From Xenorhabdus anantnagensis (GTDB lineage Bacteria; Pseudomonadota; Gammaproteobacteria; Enterobacterales; Enterobacteriaceae), in assembly GCF_028598555.1 (NCBI RefSeq), contig NZ_JAQRFN010000014.1, positions 1 to 64,000 on the forward strand: a DNA stretch of 64,000 bases, read 5' to 3'. The translations under genes were made by a program, and so were the position numbers. Shown here one piece after another: positions 46,160 to 55,749 of this stretch. The notes under the pieces were generated by a model. It did not search any database. It was not told the origin of the DNA and was given only the letters and a program-made list of their open reading frames with translations. Within the stretch, counting starts at the first letter, position 1; each line of letters opens with the position of its first letter.

Positions 46160-47632
46160 TTACAAACCCAATTCCTTCAATTTCCGCGTTATTGTATTCC
46201 TTCCCCAGCCCAGTAAGCGGGCAGCCTCTTGTTTATGCCCATTCGTATGCTCCAGCGCGCAATTAAGCAGAGTGCGTTCCAGCAATGGCAGGGCGTCAGA
46301 AAGGAGATCGGTTTTTCCCTCTTTCAAGGCATTTTCGGCCCATACAGCCAATTGTTGTGACCAATGCTCTGTCGGTACAGAATGAGAAACAGGGGAATGG
46401 TCTTTCTGCTCTGCTACTTGCTTCTCAAGCAAATCAGCAGGCAAATCCTGTACCAGCACTTCTTTGCTGGCTGCCATCACGGTCAGCCAACGGCAGACAT
46501 TTTCCAATTGGCGAACGTTTCCTGACCACGGTAAGCGCATCAAGGCAAGTTCGGTATCAGGATGCAGTACTTTGGTTTCAACACCCAGCTCTTTGGCGGT
46601 TTGTTGCAGAAAATGGGATGCCAGACGCGGGATATCTTCCACTCTGTCTCGCAAAGGCGGTAACTGAATACGAATCACATTCAGACGATGGTAGAGATCT
46701 TCCCTGAATTTACCTTCCGCAACGCGCTGCTCAAGATTCTGGTGAGTGGCGGCGATGATGCGGACATCAACTTTCACTGGTGCATAGCCCCCGACCCGAT
46801 AAAATTGCCCTTCAGCCAGAACCCGCAGCAAGCGAGTTTGGATATCCAGCGGCATATCACCAATTTCATCCAAAAATAGCGAGCCGCCATTGGCTTGTTC
46901 AAAGCGACCGTGACGCACTTGATTTGCCCCTGTAAAAGCCCCTTTTTCGTGACCGAATAGTTCGGATTCAATCAAATCTTTCGGGATTGCAGCCATATTC
47001 AGGGCAATAAATGGCGTTGAAGCGCGTGGACTGTGGCGGTGAAGAGCATGGGCGACCAACTCTTTTCCCGTGCCGGATTCGCCATTGATTAACACGCTGA
47101 TAGAGGAGCGGGAGAGTCGGCCGATAATCCGGTATAACTCCTGCATAGCGGGAGCTTCTCCGATCATATCTGAAACGGATACCGGCAACTGCGGATTGGA
47201 GGTTGATTGATGTTGTTCCCGATAGTGATTCAATGCTCGCTCAACCAGCGCCACAGTTTCATCAATATCGAAAGGCTTTGGCAGATAATCAAATGCGCCG
47301 TGTTGATAGGCACTGACAGCAGCATCGAGATCAGAATGAGCAGTCATAATGATGACCGGAAGCTGTGGGTGGCTCTGTTTTATTTGGTTGAGCAGGCTTA
47401 GCCCATCCAATCCGGGCATGCGGATATCTGACAGAATAACTTCTGGGCTACTCTGTACTGTATCACCCTGTATTGTATTACCCTGTATTGTATTAGCCTG
47501 TGATAGCGCGACCAGAACGGCATCGGCATTTTCAAAACTGGTACACTCTATCCCTGCGCCACTCAGCGCCCGTTCAAGTACCCAGCGGATAGAACTGTCA
47601 TCATCAACGATCCAGACTTTTCCTCGTTGCAT
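46160..47632 (-). CDS. glnG: NtrC (GlnG) nitrogen regulator
   Basis: A 490-aa sigma-54 activator. Receiver domain with WIVDDDSSIRWVLERAL and phosphorylation site D69 in ILSDIRMPG; the AAA+ domain has GESGTGKELVAHALH, the sigma-54 contact GAFTGANQVRHGRFEQA and LDEIGDMPLDIQTRLLRVL; the C-terminal Fis-type HTH reads GHKQEAARLLGWGRNTITRKL. Residues ~45-60, just before the phosphorylated strand, are a 15-residue insertion made of NTIQG repeats that E. coli lacks. The start ATG 47632 follows AGAGG; it is 24 bp downstream of glnL. Confidence 0.97.
   Translation of the reverse strand: MQRGKVWIVDDDSSIRWVLERALSGAGIECTSFENADAVLVALSQANTIQGNTIQGDTVQSSPEVILSDIRMPGLDGLSLLNQIKQSHPQLPVIIMTAHSDLDAAVSAYQHGAFDYLPKPFDIDETVALVERALNHYREQHQSTSNPQLPVSVSDMIGEAPAMQELYRIIGRLSRSSISVLINGESGTGKELVAHALHRHSPRASTPFIALNMAAIPKDLIESELFGHEKGAFTGANQVRHGRFEQANGGSLFLDEIGDMPLDIQTRLLRVLAEGQFYRVGGYAPVKVDVRIIAATHQNLEQRVAEGKFREDLYHRLNVIRIQLPPLRDRVEDIPRLASHFLQQTAKELGVETKVLHPDTELALMRLPWSGNVRQLENVCRWLTVMAASKEVLVQDLPADLLEKQVAEQKDHSPVSHSVPTEHWSQQLAVWAENALKEGKTDLLSDALPLLERTLLNCALEHTNGHKQEAARLLGWGRNTITRKLKELGL
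47450..47509 (-). repeat. 15-bp tandem repeat inside glnG
   Basis: Plus-strand units ACTCTGTACTGTATC, ACCCTGTATTGTATT (twice, identical, 47465-47479 and 47480-47494) and a partial AGCCTGTGATAGCGC. They encode the ANTIQGNTIQGDTVQSS insertion in the NtrC receiver domain. Two identical neighbouring copies point to a recent slippage event. Confidence 0.88.
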
Positions 47633-47656
47633 AGTCATCCTCTACTTCTTGCTCGG

Positions 47657-48700
47657 TTATTTCTTAATAGGCAGGTAAATGGAAAACTCCGTATGCCCGG
47701 GCCAACTGGTAAATTCGATCTTGCCAGCATGTTGATCGACAAGATTACGTGCTATGGATAGCCCGAGTCCAGTTCCACCTTCATGCCCACTGACCATGGG
47801 ATAAAAAAGCGTATCCTGAATATTGGGAGGAATACCCGGCCCATTATCCTCAATATCAATTCTGGCCGCTAAGCGGTAGCGTTCACCCTGTAAGGCAATC
47901 TGGAACGCGGTTCGCGTTCGCAGAGTGATAGTACCGCCTCTCCCCCCCAATGCCTGTAAGGCGTTTCGGGTTATATTCAGTAAGATCTGCTCGATTTGAT
48001 CAGGGTAATGGGACAGTTCAGGCAAGCTCGGATCATAATCTTTCAGCAGCGTGACATTTGTGGGCATTTCCAGAGAGACTAATTGATAGACCCGCTCGAC
48101 CACATGGTGGATGCTCTGACGGGTTTGCGTTCCCGGATGCTGTGGTCCCAGTAATCGATCAACAAGGGCGCGTAGCCTGTCCGCCTGTTCAATGATGACT
48201 TGGGTATATTCCCGCAGGGATGGATCGGGCAGGGCTTTGGCAAGTAGCTGTGCCGCTCCGCGCAGTCCACCAAGGGGATTTTTGATTTCATGTGCCAGCC
48301 CCCGAACCAATTCCCGAGCAGCCGCCTGCTGTGCTTGTTGTATCTGCTCCTGGCTTAACCGGCGTTGACTGTCCATAGGCGCCAGTTCCAGCAGAATAGA
48401 CTGCTCGGAAATCGGTTGGGCACTGAGCGACATCACATGAGAGTGATTATTGATGACCAGAATGACTTCGTTATCAGTAAAACCATGGCCGTCAATCAAA
48501 CTTGAGCGCATCAGCTCTGTATCCAGCGAGATATAACTAAATAAAACCGGAAGTGGAGTACCAAATAATTTATGGGTACTTTGCGCCAGAAGTTGCAGCG
48601 CAGAATGATTGGCATAGCGGATAATTAAATTGTTATCCAGCACCAATACGCTGTTTATCAGTGAATCGAGAACCTGTTCTGCGTTGGTAAAATCAGCCAT
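47657..48700 (-). CDS. glnL: NtrB (GlnL) nitrogen sensor kinase
   Basis: A soluble 347-aa histidine kinase/phosphatase of NtrC, controlled by PII. It has an N-terminal PAS domain, the H-box [22 protein letters not shown]-box [13 protein letters not shown]1 [14 protein letters not shown] and G2 [13 protein letters not shown]. It lies between glnA and glnG in the usual operon order. Confidence 0.97.
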   Translation of the reverse strand: MADFTNAEQVLDSLINSVLVLDNNLIIRYANHSALQLLAQSTHKLFGTPLPVLFSYISLDTELMRSSLIDGHGFTDNEVILVINNHSHVMSLSAQPISEQSILLELAPMDSQRRLSQEQIQQAQQAAARELVRGLAHEIKNPLGGLRGAAQLLAKALPDPSLREYTQVIIEQADRLRALVDRLLGPQHPGTQTRQSIHHVVERVYQLVSLEMPTNVTLLKDYDPSLPELSHYPDQIEQILLNITRNALQALGGRGGTITLRTRTAFQIALQGERYRLAARIDIEDNGPGIPPNIQDTLFYPMVSGHEGGTGLGLSIARNLVDQHAGKIEFTSWPGHTEFSIYLPIKK

Positions 48701-48714
48701 TGCTATTCAATTCC

Positions 48715-48731
48715 TGCACTTTTTTGGTGCG
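48715..48731. promoter_or_regulatory. NtrC binding site upstream of glnL
   Basis: TGCACTTTTTTGGTGCG matches the NtrC dyad TGCACTAxxxxGGTGCA and sits about 15 bp upstream of the glnL start, where NtrC would repress the glnL promoter. A second match, TGCATAAGATTGGTGCA, lies at 48836-48852. Confidence 0.75.
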
Positions 48732-48880
48732 TAGTAGTCTATTTAAGTTATAACTTGATGAATTATTCTGCTAAATACGTGTTCTTCTTCTCATTTTGGG
48801 TTATTGGGAATATACACCATCATCGCGGGATTATTTGCATAAGATTGGTGCATAGAATTAGTGCACCTATTCGTGAAAAG

Positions 48881-48900
48881 AGCCCATCCAAAGATGGGCT
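48881..48900 (-). terminator. Terminator between glnA and glnL
   Basis: AGCCCATC (48881-48888) pairs with GATGGGCT (48893-48900) around CAAA; on the minus strand it is followed by CTTTTCA. It would attenuate read-through from glnA into glnLG. Confidence 0.8.
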
Positions 48901-48956
48901 AAAAAGTTTCACGGCAACAAAAAATAAATTCGGGATCTATTTGGTGATAAACAGCA

Positions 48957-50366
48957 TTACACACTGTAATAGAGTTCAAATTCCAGAGGATGTGGCGTCA
49001 TGTTGACACGCTCAATATCACCTTGCTGTAATTTGATATAAGCATCAATCGCATCATCAGTGAAAACACCACCGCGAGTCAGGAACTCACGATCTGCATC
49101 TAAGGCTGCCATTGCTTCTTCCAGAGAAGGAGCTACGGTTGGGATCTCCTGTGCTTCCTCAGCCGGCAGGTCATATAAATTCTTATCCATTGCATCACCG
49201 GGATGGATCTTGTTGATAATGCCATCCAAACCCGCCATCAACAGGGCAGAGAAAGCCAGATAAGGATTCGCTGCTGGATCAGGGAAACGGACTTCAATAC
49301 GGCGGGCTTTTGCACTGGCTACAACCGGAATACGGATAGAGGCGGAGCGATTGCGGGCAGAGTAAGCCAACATAACCGGCGCTTCAAAACCCGGCACCAA
49401 CCGTTTGTATGAATTGGTGGTTGGGTTGGTAAAGGCATTCAGTGCACGAGCATGCTTGATGATGCCCCCGATATAGTACAGAGCCAGTTCAGACAGACCA
49501 CCATACTTATCACCAGCGAATAGGTTCGAGCCATTTTTAGACAGTGACATATGGCAGTGCATGCCTGAACCGTTATCGCCCACCAGCGGTTTTGGCATGA
49601 ATGTGGCGGTCTTGCCGAATTTATGGGCAACGTTATGAACCACATATTTATAAATCTGGGTTTCATCTGCCTTTTTGGTCATTGTATTGAAGCGGGTAGC
49701 GACTTCATTTTGCCCGGCAGTGGCGACTTCATGGTGATGAGCTTCAACGATCAGCCCCATTTTTTCCATTGTCAAACAAATGGCTGAACGTAGATCCTGA
49801 GAAGAGTCCACCGGAGGCACAGGAAAATAACCGCCTTTAACGCCCGGACGATGGCCTTTATTACCATTTTCATAACGTGTACCACTGTTCCATGCTGCCT
49901 CAAGATCATCAATATGGTAATACGAGCCAGAGATAGAATTGCCGAAACGAATATCATCAAATAGGAAAAACTCAGGTTCCGGCCCAAATAACACCGTATC
50001 TGCGATGTCACTTGCACGCAAGAAATCTTCTGCGCGTTTGGCGATGGAGCGAGGATCACGACCATAGCCTTGCATGGTGCCGGGTTCTAAAATATCGCAA
50101 CGTATAATCAGAGTGGCATCATTAAAGAATGGATCAAGCATCGCAGTGCTTGGATCAGGCATTAACACCATATCGGACTCATTGATACCTTTCCATCCAC
50201 CAATAGAGGATCCATCAAACATTTTGCCATCTTCAAAGAAGTCTTCATCAATCTGGTGGGCTGGGATGGTGATATGTTGCTCTTTACCTTTGGTATCGGT
50301 AAAACGTAAGTCAATAAACTTCACCTGATGTTCTTCAATCATGGACAAAACATGCTCAATGGACAT
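48957..50366 (-). CDS. glnA: Glutamine synthetase type I
   Basis: A 469-aa enzyme of glutamine formation from glutamate, ammonia and ATP, as in E. coli GlnA (469). Marks: [62 protein letters not shown] and the adenylylation-site region [20 protein letters not shown], where the modified tyrosine Y397-equivalent is in LYDLP. The upstream region contains a sigma-54 promoter and an NtrC site. Confidence 0.98.
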   Translation of the reverse strand: MSIEHVLSMIEEHQVKFIDLRFTDTKGKEQHITIPAHQIDEDFFEDGKMFDGSSIGGWKGINESDMVLMPDPSTAMLDPFFNDATLIIRCDILEPGTMQGYGRDPRSIAKRAEDFLRASDIADTVLFGPEPEFFLFDDIRFGNSISGSYYHIDDLEAAWNSGTRYENGNKGHRPGVKGGYFPVPPVDSSQDLRSAICLTMEKMGLIVEAHHHEVATAGQNEVATRFNTMTKKADETQIYKYVVHNVAHKFGKTATFMPKPLVGDNGSGMHCHMSLSKNGSNLFAGDKYGGLSELALYYIGGIIKHARALNAFTNPTTNSYKRLVPGFEAPVMLAYSARNRSASIRIPVVASAKARRIEVRFPDPAANPYLAFSALLMAGLDGIINKIHPGDAMDKNLYDLPAEEAQEIPTVAPSLEEAMAALDADREFLTRGGVFTDDAIDAYIKLQQGDIERVNMTPHPLEFELYYSV

Positions 50367-50483
50367 ACTGAACTCTCCTGGGTTACGTCAGCCTGATAGA
50401 ACGATGCAAGAAGGATGTCGTTTTATCTTAAGGGGGCATTTCTAGACGATCAATTTTTATAAAACCGGTATTGCAAAGAGAAA

Positions 50484-50500
50484 TGCGAAAAGTGTGCCAA
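50484..50500 (-). promoter_or_regulatory. Sigma-54 promoter of glnA (glnAp2-like)
   Basis: On the minus strand, TTGGCACACTTTTCGCA matches the -24/-12 form (TGGCAC-N5-TTGCA type) and nearly equals E. coli glnAp2 (TTGGCACAGATTTCGC). It lies about 120 bp upstream of the glnA start. Confidence 0.85.
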
Positions 50501-50615
50501 CATTAACAAATCATTTAATAACAATATGTTGATATTTAGCGACTAAAAAATCATGGGGAAAGAGGATAGTTTTTAAATATACCTGCCCCATATTGGGGAA
50601 TGGTGCGAATAGAGT

Positions 50616-50632
50616 TGCACTATAATGATGCA
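50616..50632. promoter_or_regulatory. NtrC enhancer site upstream of glnA
   Basis: TGCACTATAATGATGCA is a dyad close to the NtrC consensus, about 130 bp upstream of the sigma-54 promoter. A separate palindrome CCCCATATTGGGG (50586-50598) and an adjacent ATGGTGCG lie nearby and may be a second, weaker site. Confidence 0.78.
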
Positions 50633-50680
50633 AATGAGTGTTTAATCAATATGTAAGTTTAATCAATGTATGTAAGCAAT

Positions 50681-50720
50681 AAGGCGCAATCTGTCACATA
50701 ACATCAACATTGATTGCGCC
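50681..50720. terminator. Hairpin between glnA upstream region and the RCC1-like gene
   Basis: AGGCGCAATC (50681-50690) pairs perfectly with GATTGCGCCT (50711-50720). It follows the 3' end of the minus-strand gene at 50768, so it could terminate that transcript. Confidence 0.65.
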
Positions 50721-50767
50721 TTCTGATTTAGAGTGAACTGATTATTATTCTGGTCTCAGATATCATC

Positions 50768-52528
50768 TTAATCCATATAATAGGTCAGCTTACCATCGAA
50801 CAGAGCTTGTACTTTACTGCTATCACCACCACCGTCAGAACTACCCCAGGTATAAACTTTGTTATCTGCTGTCAGAGCAAGAAATGCTGTCCCTGTCCCG
50901 TAGATCGCTCTTACATTATGCATGTCAGGTTGAGATATTGAAAAATGTTTACCAAAGTCAGTATTTTCCCACGTTACTACGGAACCATTTTTTCTCAATG
51001 CCGCACATGCATTAGCTGCGCATGTTATTTGAACTGCATCTGTGAGGCCTGAAAACTCGCTGTTCAGTATAGCGCCAGTTCCATAGTTAAATATTGAGCT
51101 ATGTGGGCTATTATACTCTAATACAAGGAATTTTTCTCTAGTGTTTGATATATCTACTGCATGATTTATTTTGTCAGTGTCGTAAGTGCCATCAGGATTC
51201 TTTCCGGCGGTTATTAGACCACCCCAACCATACACTGTACCATTATGGTGAATTGCCATATGACCCAACGGTAACTCAACGTCACTTGGTGGTGGTGAAC
51301 GGTAACCACTTCCTGCGGCTTGTATAAAATCTTGATATGGGGGGTTAAAATCGCTGAACATGTCCGGATCACCCCAATTAGAAATACTACCGCCTTCGTC
51401 TATAACGGTGAAACCCCTTGGCATTGATGTAATGTTCCGTGGGCATTGAATATAAGAATAAGGCGGTTCGAGATTCCATCCTGCTCCTGACTTACCCCAC
51501 CAACTTTGTAGCGTGCCGGAATTATATATAGTACAAGCAAAACTATTTCCGACAAAAATATTCTTCCCATTTCCAAGAGAAGGATAAGTACCATTAATGG
51601 CTCCCCAAGCCACTATCTGTGAATTATCTTTCGAGATAGCAAAAAAGCTATTTCCACCGGCTCCTATATCATCAAAGGAACCGGTAGGGGCAGGACTACC
51701 GTTAGTCCATAATGTTGAATGCACAGTAAGTCCAGCATAAGAATGGCCATTTGTGGTAATGGTCTTAATGCCAGATTGAGTATAGGAATTACCGAAGCTC
51801 CCTCCCCAACCAACCATGGTGTTGTCATTGAGTAATACAGCAAAAGCAGAGGAATATTGAGTCTCCATTGAATCGTTAAAAGCTCCTTTTGGAAAACCTA
51901 ACGTACCACCATTACCAAACACATTGATTGGGTTTATTGTGAGCTTGTTACCATGTTTGTCTTTAACTGAAATGGGAAGCCACGGAGCAGTATCATAGAA
52001 AAATGGGGCAGTATTTGGAAAAGGAAGGCAGAAAGGTGATGTGCCGCCAACATATTCCCATGTTACTGAAAGTGAATTACCTTCTTTATCCCAAGCGGTC
52101 AGGCGCTGGGGTGCTTTAAGCCCATTAGCCACAGCAAGATCAGCATAACGAGCACCCATAACGATAAAGGGCTCTTTGTCTGCTGGCTTAGGAGGTGCAC
52201 CGTTGATAACTTTTATGCTAGTTGTGGGAGATTTTAGTTCATTAAAATGTACATCTTCTTCGATATAACTAACAGTATTTTCGCCAACTTGAACGTTATT
52301 TTTGGGAACCTTAATTGTGAAATAAGATAACCCCAAATCAGATTCAGTTAATTGATAAGGAGTACTTTTATAATTATTGAACAGAACAGTCAATTTATCA
52401 TATACAGAGGCATTTGGATATTTATCTATTTCAACAATAATATCATCGCCAATACTTTTCAGATCCAAAGTACCTTTCTTGGCTTGCGGTAATCTTGGTG
52501 GGGTTAGTTTATTATCTATATTAAGCAT
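50768..52528 (-). CDS. RCC1-repeat protein with an N-terminal Ig-like domain shared with its neighbours
   Basis: A 586-aa protein. Residues ~10-110 (LTPPRLPQAKKGTLDLKSIG, ITVEIDKYPNAS-type strands, ending in SPTTSIKVING) resemble the third domain of the paralogues encoded upstream. From ~240 on, six RCC1-type beta-propeller blades appear as W-G motifs: MVGWGGSFGN, IVAWGAINGT, SNWGDPD, VYGWGGLIT, VVTWENTD, VYTWGSSDGG. RCC1 propellers bind proteins, and several bacterial effectors carry them. No signal peptide is visible. It is the 3'-most gene of the Ig-like array. Function is unknown. Confidence 0.75.
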   Translation of the reverse strand: MLNIDNKLTPPRLPQAKKGTLDLKSIGDDIIVEIDKYPNASVYDKLTVLFNNYKSTPYQLTESDLGLSYFTIKVPKNNVQVGENTVSYIEEDVHFNELKSPTTSIKVINGAPPKPADKEPFIVMGARYADLAVANGLKAPQRLTAWDKEGNSLSVTWEYVGGTSPFCLPFPNTAPFFYDTAPWLPISVKDKHGNKLTINPINVFGNGGTLGFPKGAFNDSMETQYSSAFAVLLNDNTMVGWGGSFGNSYTQSGIKTITTNGHSYAGLTVHSTLWTNGSPAPTGSFDDIGAGGNSFFAISKDNSQIVAWGAINGTYPSLGNGKNIFVGNSFACTIYNSGTLQSWWGKSGAGWNLEPPYSYIQCPRNITSMPRGFTVIDEGGSISNWGDPDMFSDFNPPYQDFIQAAGSGYRSPPPSDVELPLGHMAIHHNGTVYGWGGLITAGKNPDGTYDTDKINHAVDISNTREKFLVLEYNSPHSSIFNYGTGAILNSEFSGLTDAVQITCAANACAALRKNGSVVTWENTDFGKHFSISQPDMHNVRAIYGTGTAFLALTADNKVYTWGSSDGGGDSSKVQALFDGKLTYYMD

Positions 52529-52692
52529 AATTTTCTCTCTTATAATAAATTTATAATTTATTGATAATGTTTTAACTAAGTTGTTTTAATCTTTTGTTGT
52601 ACATAAAAATTCTCAATAATCTATTATAGATACATGTGTATGTTTGAATATTTACTCACATCTATATTTGCACTACTTGTAATGTTAAACAT

Positions 52693-54270
52693 CTAATCAT
52701 AATCTGGGCAGTCATTTGCTCCGTTAGGAGCTGTATCTATTCCTCCTGTCCATACCTTCGAGTGACCGTTTTCTGTTTGATAACTAAATTGAATCAGACC
52801 TGCATCGCAATTTGTAAATTGATGGCAGCCTGCAACATCGTCTTTAGAAATACCTATAATAAGAGTTGCCGTTTTGCCATCACCACCAGGATCAGGTTGA
52901 GTGGGTATTTGTTGTTTTTTAGGGAAAGACTTCGTTATAGTTCTAGGATTTGATTTTATATGTAGTTTTAGTGTTACTTCACTGCCTAATTGTGGTTTTG
53001 TTTTATCAGTTATGTCATTAGTTACTTTAATTGCAACAAATAATGCTTCACTACCTGAATTATTTTTGTAATTAGATATCGCATGACAATTAATAATATT
53101 GTGTGGAGTGATGTTATTACAATCATCAGGATCTGCTTCTTGTATGATATTATTTTGATCACTATATCCAAAGCTGGAGTAAACTACACATTTATCATAA
53201 TAAACTGGTTTAGGCCATGACTCTCCTGTATATGTTAGTGTCAATGGTTTTGAATACAATGTTGTTCCATTAACGGGAACAACGAGGTAGCTAAATTGAC
53301 AAGATGTTCCTACAGTGTCATCGAACATGTGATAAGGTAATGAAATGGAGTATTTACCAAGCTCTACTTCTCCAACAATAGAATCAAATAGTGTCTTCTT
53401 ATTATTAATGCAAAATATCATTACGTCACCATTTTGTGCACCAGGATAAGGCTGAATATCGACCAAGAAACTGGATTCTGCATGTGTAGTTAATTCTCCA
53501 CCATTCTCAAATCCAGCAATTTTAGGTGCAGATAAGTAATCATCTGGGTTCTTAGGAGAATTATCAATAATGTTCAAAGTGCTTTCAGCAGGGATTTCAT
53601 CAACAACATCAAATACCTGCGTGTATAAATCAATATCTACTGGTTGCATTTCTTTTGCATAAATATAAAAAATCAAACGCCCCTGATTATCTGTAGACAA
53701 TAAAATACCTTCTCCAAAAGGGTTTTTTTTGATAGTTACTCTTGTAAGATTATCAAATTCATATATCTTAACTTTTTCTAAGTTTTCTGGTGCTGCTGCG
53801 GATATAAATGCAAATAGATGAGATATAGGGGCATCTTGTTTATCTTTGATTATCGCCATAGCTCTAGTTCGTGATTTGCCTCCATTTCCATTTGGTGGAT
53901 TATTGGGTTGGGTAGGTACTTCTAAGTAATTTTGGTCATAATAAACTTTTAAAGTGTCAGTATTTAAAGTTCTTGCACTATAAATAAAATTTCTCGATGG
54001 AAAGGTTATGCTACTTGATACAGCGAGCGTAAACTGGACATATGCATTATTACTTATATCTGAATCCACCTCTAAAATAAGAGTAAACATCCTAGGGTTG
54101 TCATAATGAGATGATTTTTCTAATAATTTTATATACTTTCTTTTTGTCAGGTAAATATCTGTGCCAGGAGGAATTGGATCATCTGATTTTAAAGTCACAT
54201 CGAGCACTAATCTTTGCCCTATGATAACACTTGAACCGGAAATAATAGAAGGAACGATATCATTATTCAT
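52693..54270 (-). CDS. Ig-like multidomain paralogue 1
   Basis: A 525-aa beta-rich protein of a family of five in tandem. Four-part layout: domain A (VIIGQRLVLDVTLKSDD, ~1-110), B (AMAIIKDKQDAPISHLFAF, ~125-235), C (~245-350, with ISLPYHMFDDTVGTS and a LTYTGE end) and D with YDKCVVYSSFGYSDQNNIIQ then an end of WTGGIDTA. No signal peptide. It is the most diverged of the full-length copies (about five Cys). It has no recognised family by name; Ig/Big-like by strand pattern. Confidence 0.75.
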   Translation of the reverse strand: MNNDIVPSIISGSSVIIGQRLVLDVTLKSDDPIPPGTDIYLTKRKYIKLLEKSSHYDNPRMFTLILEVDSDISNNAYVQFTLAVSSSITFPSRNFIYSARTLNTDTLKVYYDQNYLEVPTQPNNPPNGNGGKSRTRAMAIIKDKQDAPISHLFAFISAAAPENLEKVKIYEFDNLTRVTIKKNPFGEGILLSTDNQGRLIFYIYAKEMQPVDIDLYTQVFDVVDEIPAESTLNIIDNSPKNPDDYLSAPKIAGFENGGELTTHAESSFLVDIQPYPGAQNGDVMIFCINNKKTLFDSIVGEVELGKYSISLPYHMFDDTVGTSCQFSYLVVPVNGTTLYSKPLTLTYTGESWPKPVYYDKCVVYSSFGYSDQNNIIQEADPDDCNNITPHNIINCHAISNYKNNSGSEALFVAIKVTNDITDKTKPQLGSEVTLKLHIKSNPRTITKSFPKKQQIPTQPDPGGDGKTATLIIGISKDDVAGCHQFTNCDAGLIQFSYQTENGHSKVWTGGIDTAPNGANDCPDYD

Positions 54271-54299
54271 TATATTGCCTCATTTTTTAAGTAGTGTTT

Positions 54300-55535
54300 T
54301 CATTCAATATCTGGTGTATTTATAAATCCATGCCAAATATTTCCATATGTAACATTATTGTCCCCATCTTTACCAATTTGATAATCGAAGTAGATATCAC
54401 CTCCACCATCCGAATATGCTAAACAATTAATTAGAAAATGATGAGGTATATTAAATATCAATGTAGCGGTGTTATCATCATCATCAGGGACATATGGCAT
54501 ATCGTGACAAAAAGTATGGGTGACAATTTTAGAGCTGGAATTAATGTATAAATTTAAATATATTGTTGAGCCAAGTGATACTTTTTGGTTATCATTTGGA
54601 TTATTGCTTCCTACTATTTGCACGAATAATCCCGCATTATCTGGATTTTTTCTGTAATTAGATATTTCATCAGTATTGATATAATCCATTTGTTGTATGA
54701 TATTATCAGAAGAAACATCAACACTATCATAGATTACACAAGGTTCGTATATTCTATGAACATCCGTCCAGGGTTTATTTGGTCTTCCTTTGTAAGTTAA
54801 TGTGTATGAGCTAGATTTAGATGTTAAAATATCCCCGAGTTTTTTGACAACAACATAGAAAAAATTAGAAACAATATCTTTTTCAAAAATAGAATAGGGT
54901 AAATAAAAAGTGGTATCTATGTCACTCGCATTTGTAATTTGGATGAAATGATTGGTATACATTGTGTTAACAAAGAATAATATATAGTTTTCACCTGTAA
55001 GATTAGAGGATTTTTCAATTTCAACAGGGAATTCACTCTTACCATCTGATTTTAAATATGATCCCCATAAATTAATTATTTCTGGTGCGGAAAAATCCTC
55101 TTTCATGTTATAAATAGTATCATTAACAATAAATATAATATGATCGGCAGGAATTCTATTTAGGCTTTCAGGTAATTGTGAAAACAATTTCATTATTAAT
55201 GATTTTGATTTTGTTGGATAAATGAAAAATAATAATTCTCCTTTTTGTCCAGTGGTTATATAAAATCCATCAATACCATTTTTTGTCTTAATATCAACTT
55301 TTGATTTATCTGAAGATAATATTTTTACCTTTTTTAGGTTGGAAGCGTTCTCATCAGAAATAAATATATTGGTATTAATTAAAGGTGCACCATCCAGTGA
55401 TTTTACTATTGCTGTTACTTTAGTAAATATTGTTTCTGATTGACTGTCATATGAATGAGGTACTGATAAAAAAGGAGTGTCAATTTTTAACTGTAATGAC
55501 CTGGAATCAACAGAATTTGTATTAGAATTATTCAT
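54300..55535 (-). CDS. Ig-like multidomain paralogue 2, lacking the first domain
   Basis: A 411-aa member of the tandem family that begins directly at the linker before domain B: LQLKIDTPFLSVPHSYDSQS, then TKVTAIVKSLDGAPLINTNI. The LIIGQ-type domain A present in the other copies is absent. Domains C (TFYLPYSIFEKDIVSNFFYV, LTYKGRPNKPW) and D (PCVIYDSVDVSSDNIIQQ, ending in IWHGFIN) are intact. Its start ATG has a nearby GGAAGC-type site. The loss could be an ancestral deletion. Confidence 0.75.
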   Translation of the reverse strand: MNNSNTNSVDSRSLQLKIDTPFLSVPHSYDSQSETIFTKVTAIVKSLDGAPLINTNIFISDENASNLKKVKILSSDKSKVDIKTKNGIDGFYITTGQKGELLFFIYPTKSKSLIMKLFSQLPESLNRIPADHIIFIVNDTIYNMKEDFSAPEIINLWGSYLKSDGKSEFPVEIEKSSNLTGENYILFFVNTMYTNHFIQITNASDIDTTFYLPYSIFEKDIVSNFFYVVVKKLGDILTSKSSSYTLTYKGRPNKPWTDVHRIYEPCVIYDSVDVSSDNIIQQMDYINTDEISNYRKNPDNAGLFVQIVGSNNPNDNQKVSLGSTIYLNLYINSSSKIVTHTFCHDMPYVPDDDDNTATLIFNIPHHFLINCLAYSDGGGDIYFDYQIGKDGDNNVTYGNIWHGFINTPDIE

Positions 55536-55749
55536 TTTAGCTTCCTTTTTGAAAAAATAACTGGAAATATTTCAAATAGATGTAAATCAATTACACCATT
55601 ATTTTTATTGAAAATAAATTTCTTATACCATAAACAATGTATCATTGTATGTATAATGAAAAATAGTTATCAGCTGATAATAAAATCAAATGTATGTAAA
55701 ATATAAATAAAAAACATTCCTAGTTTTATAGTTATAACTTATTTGTATG

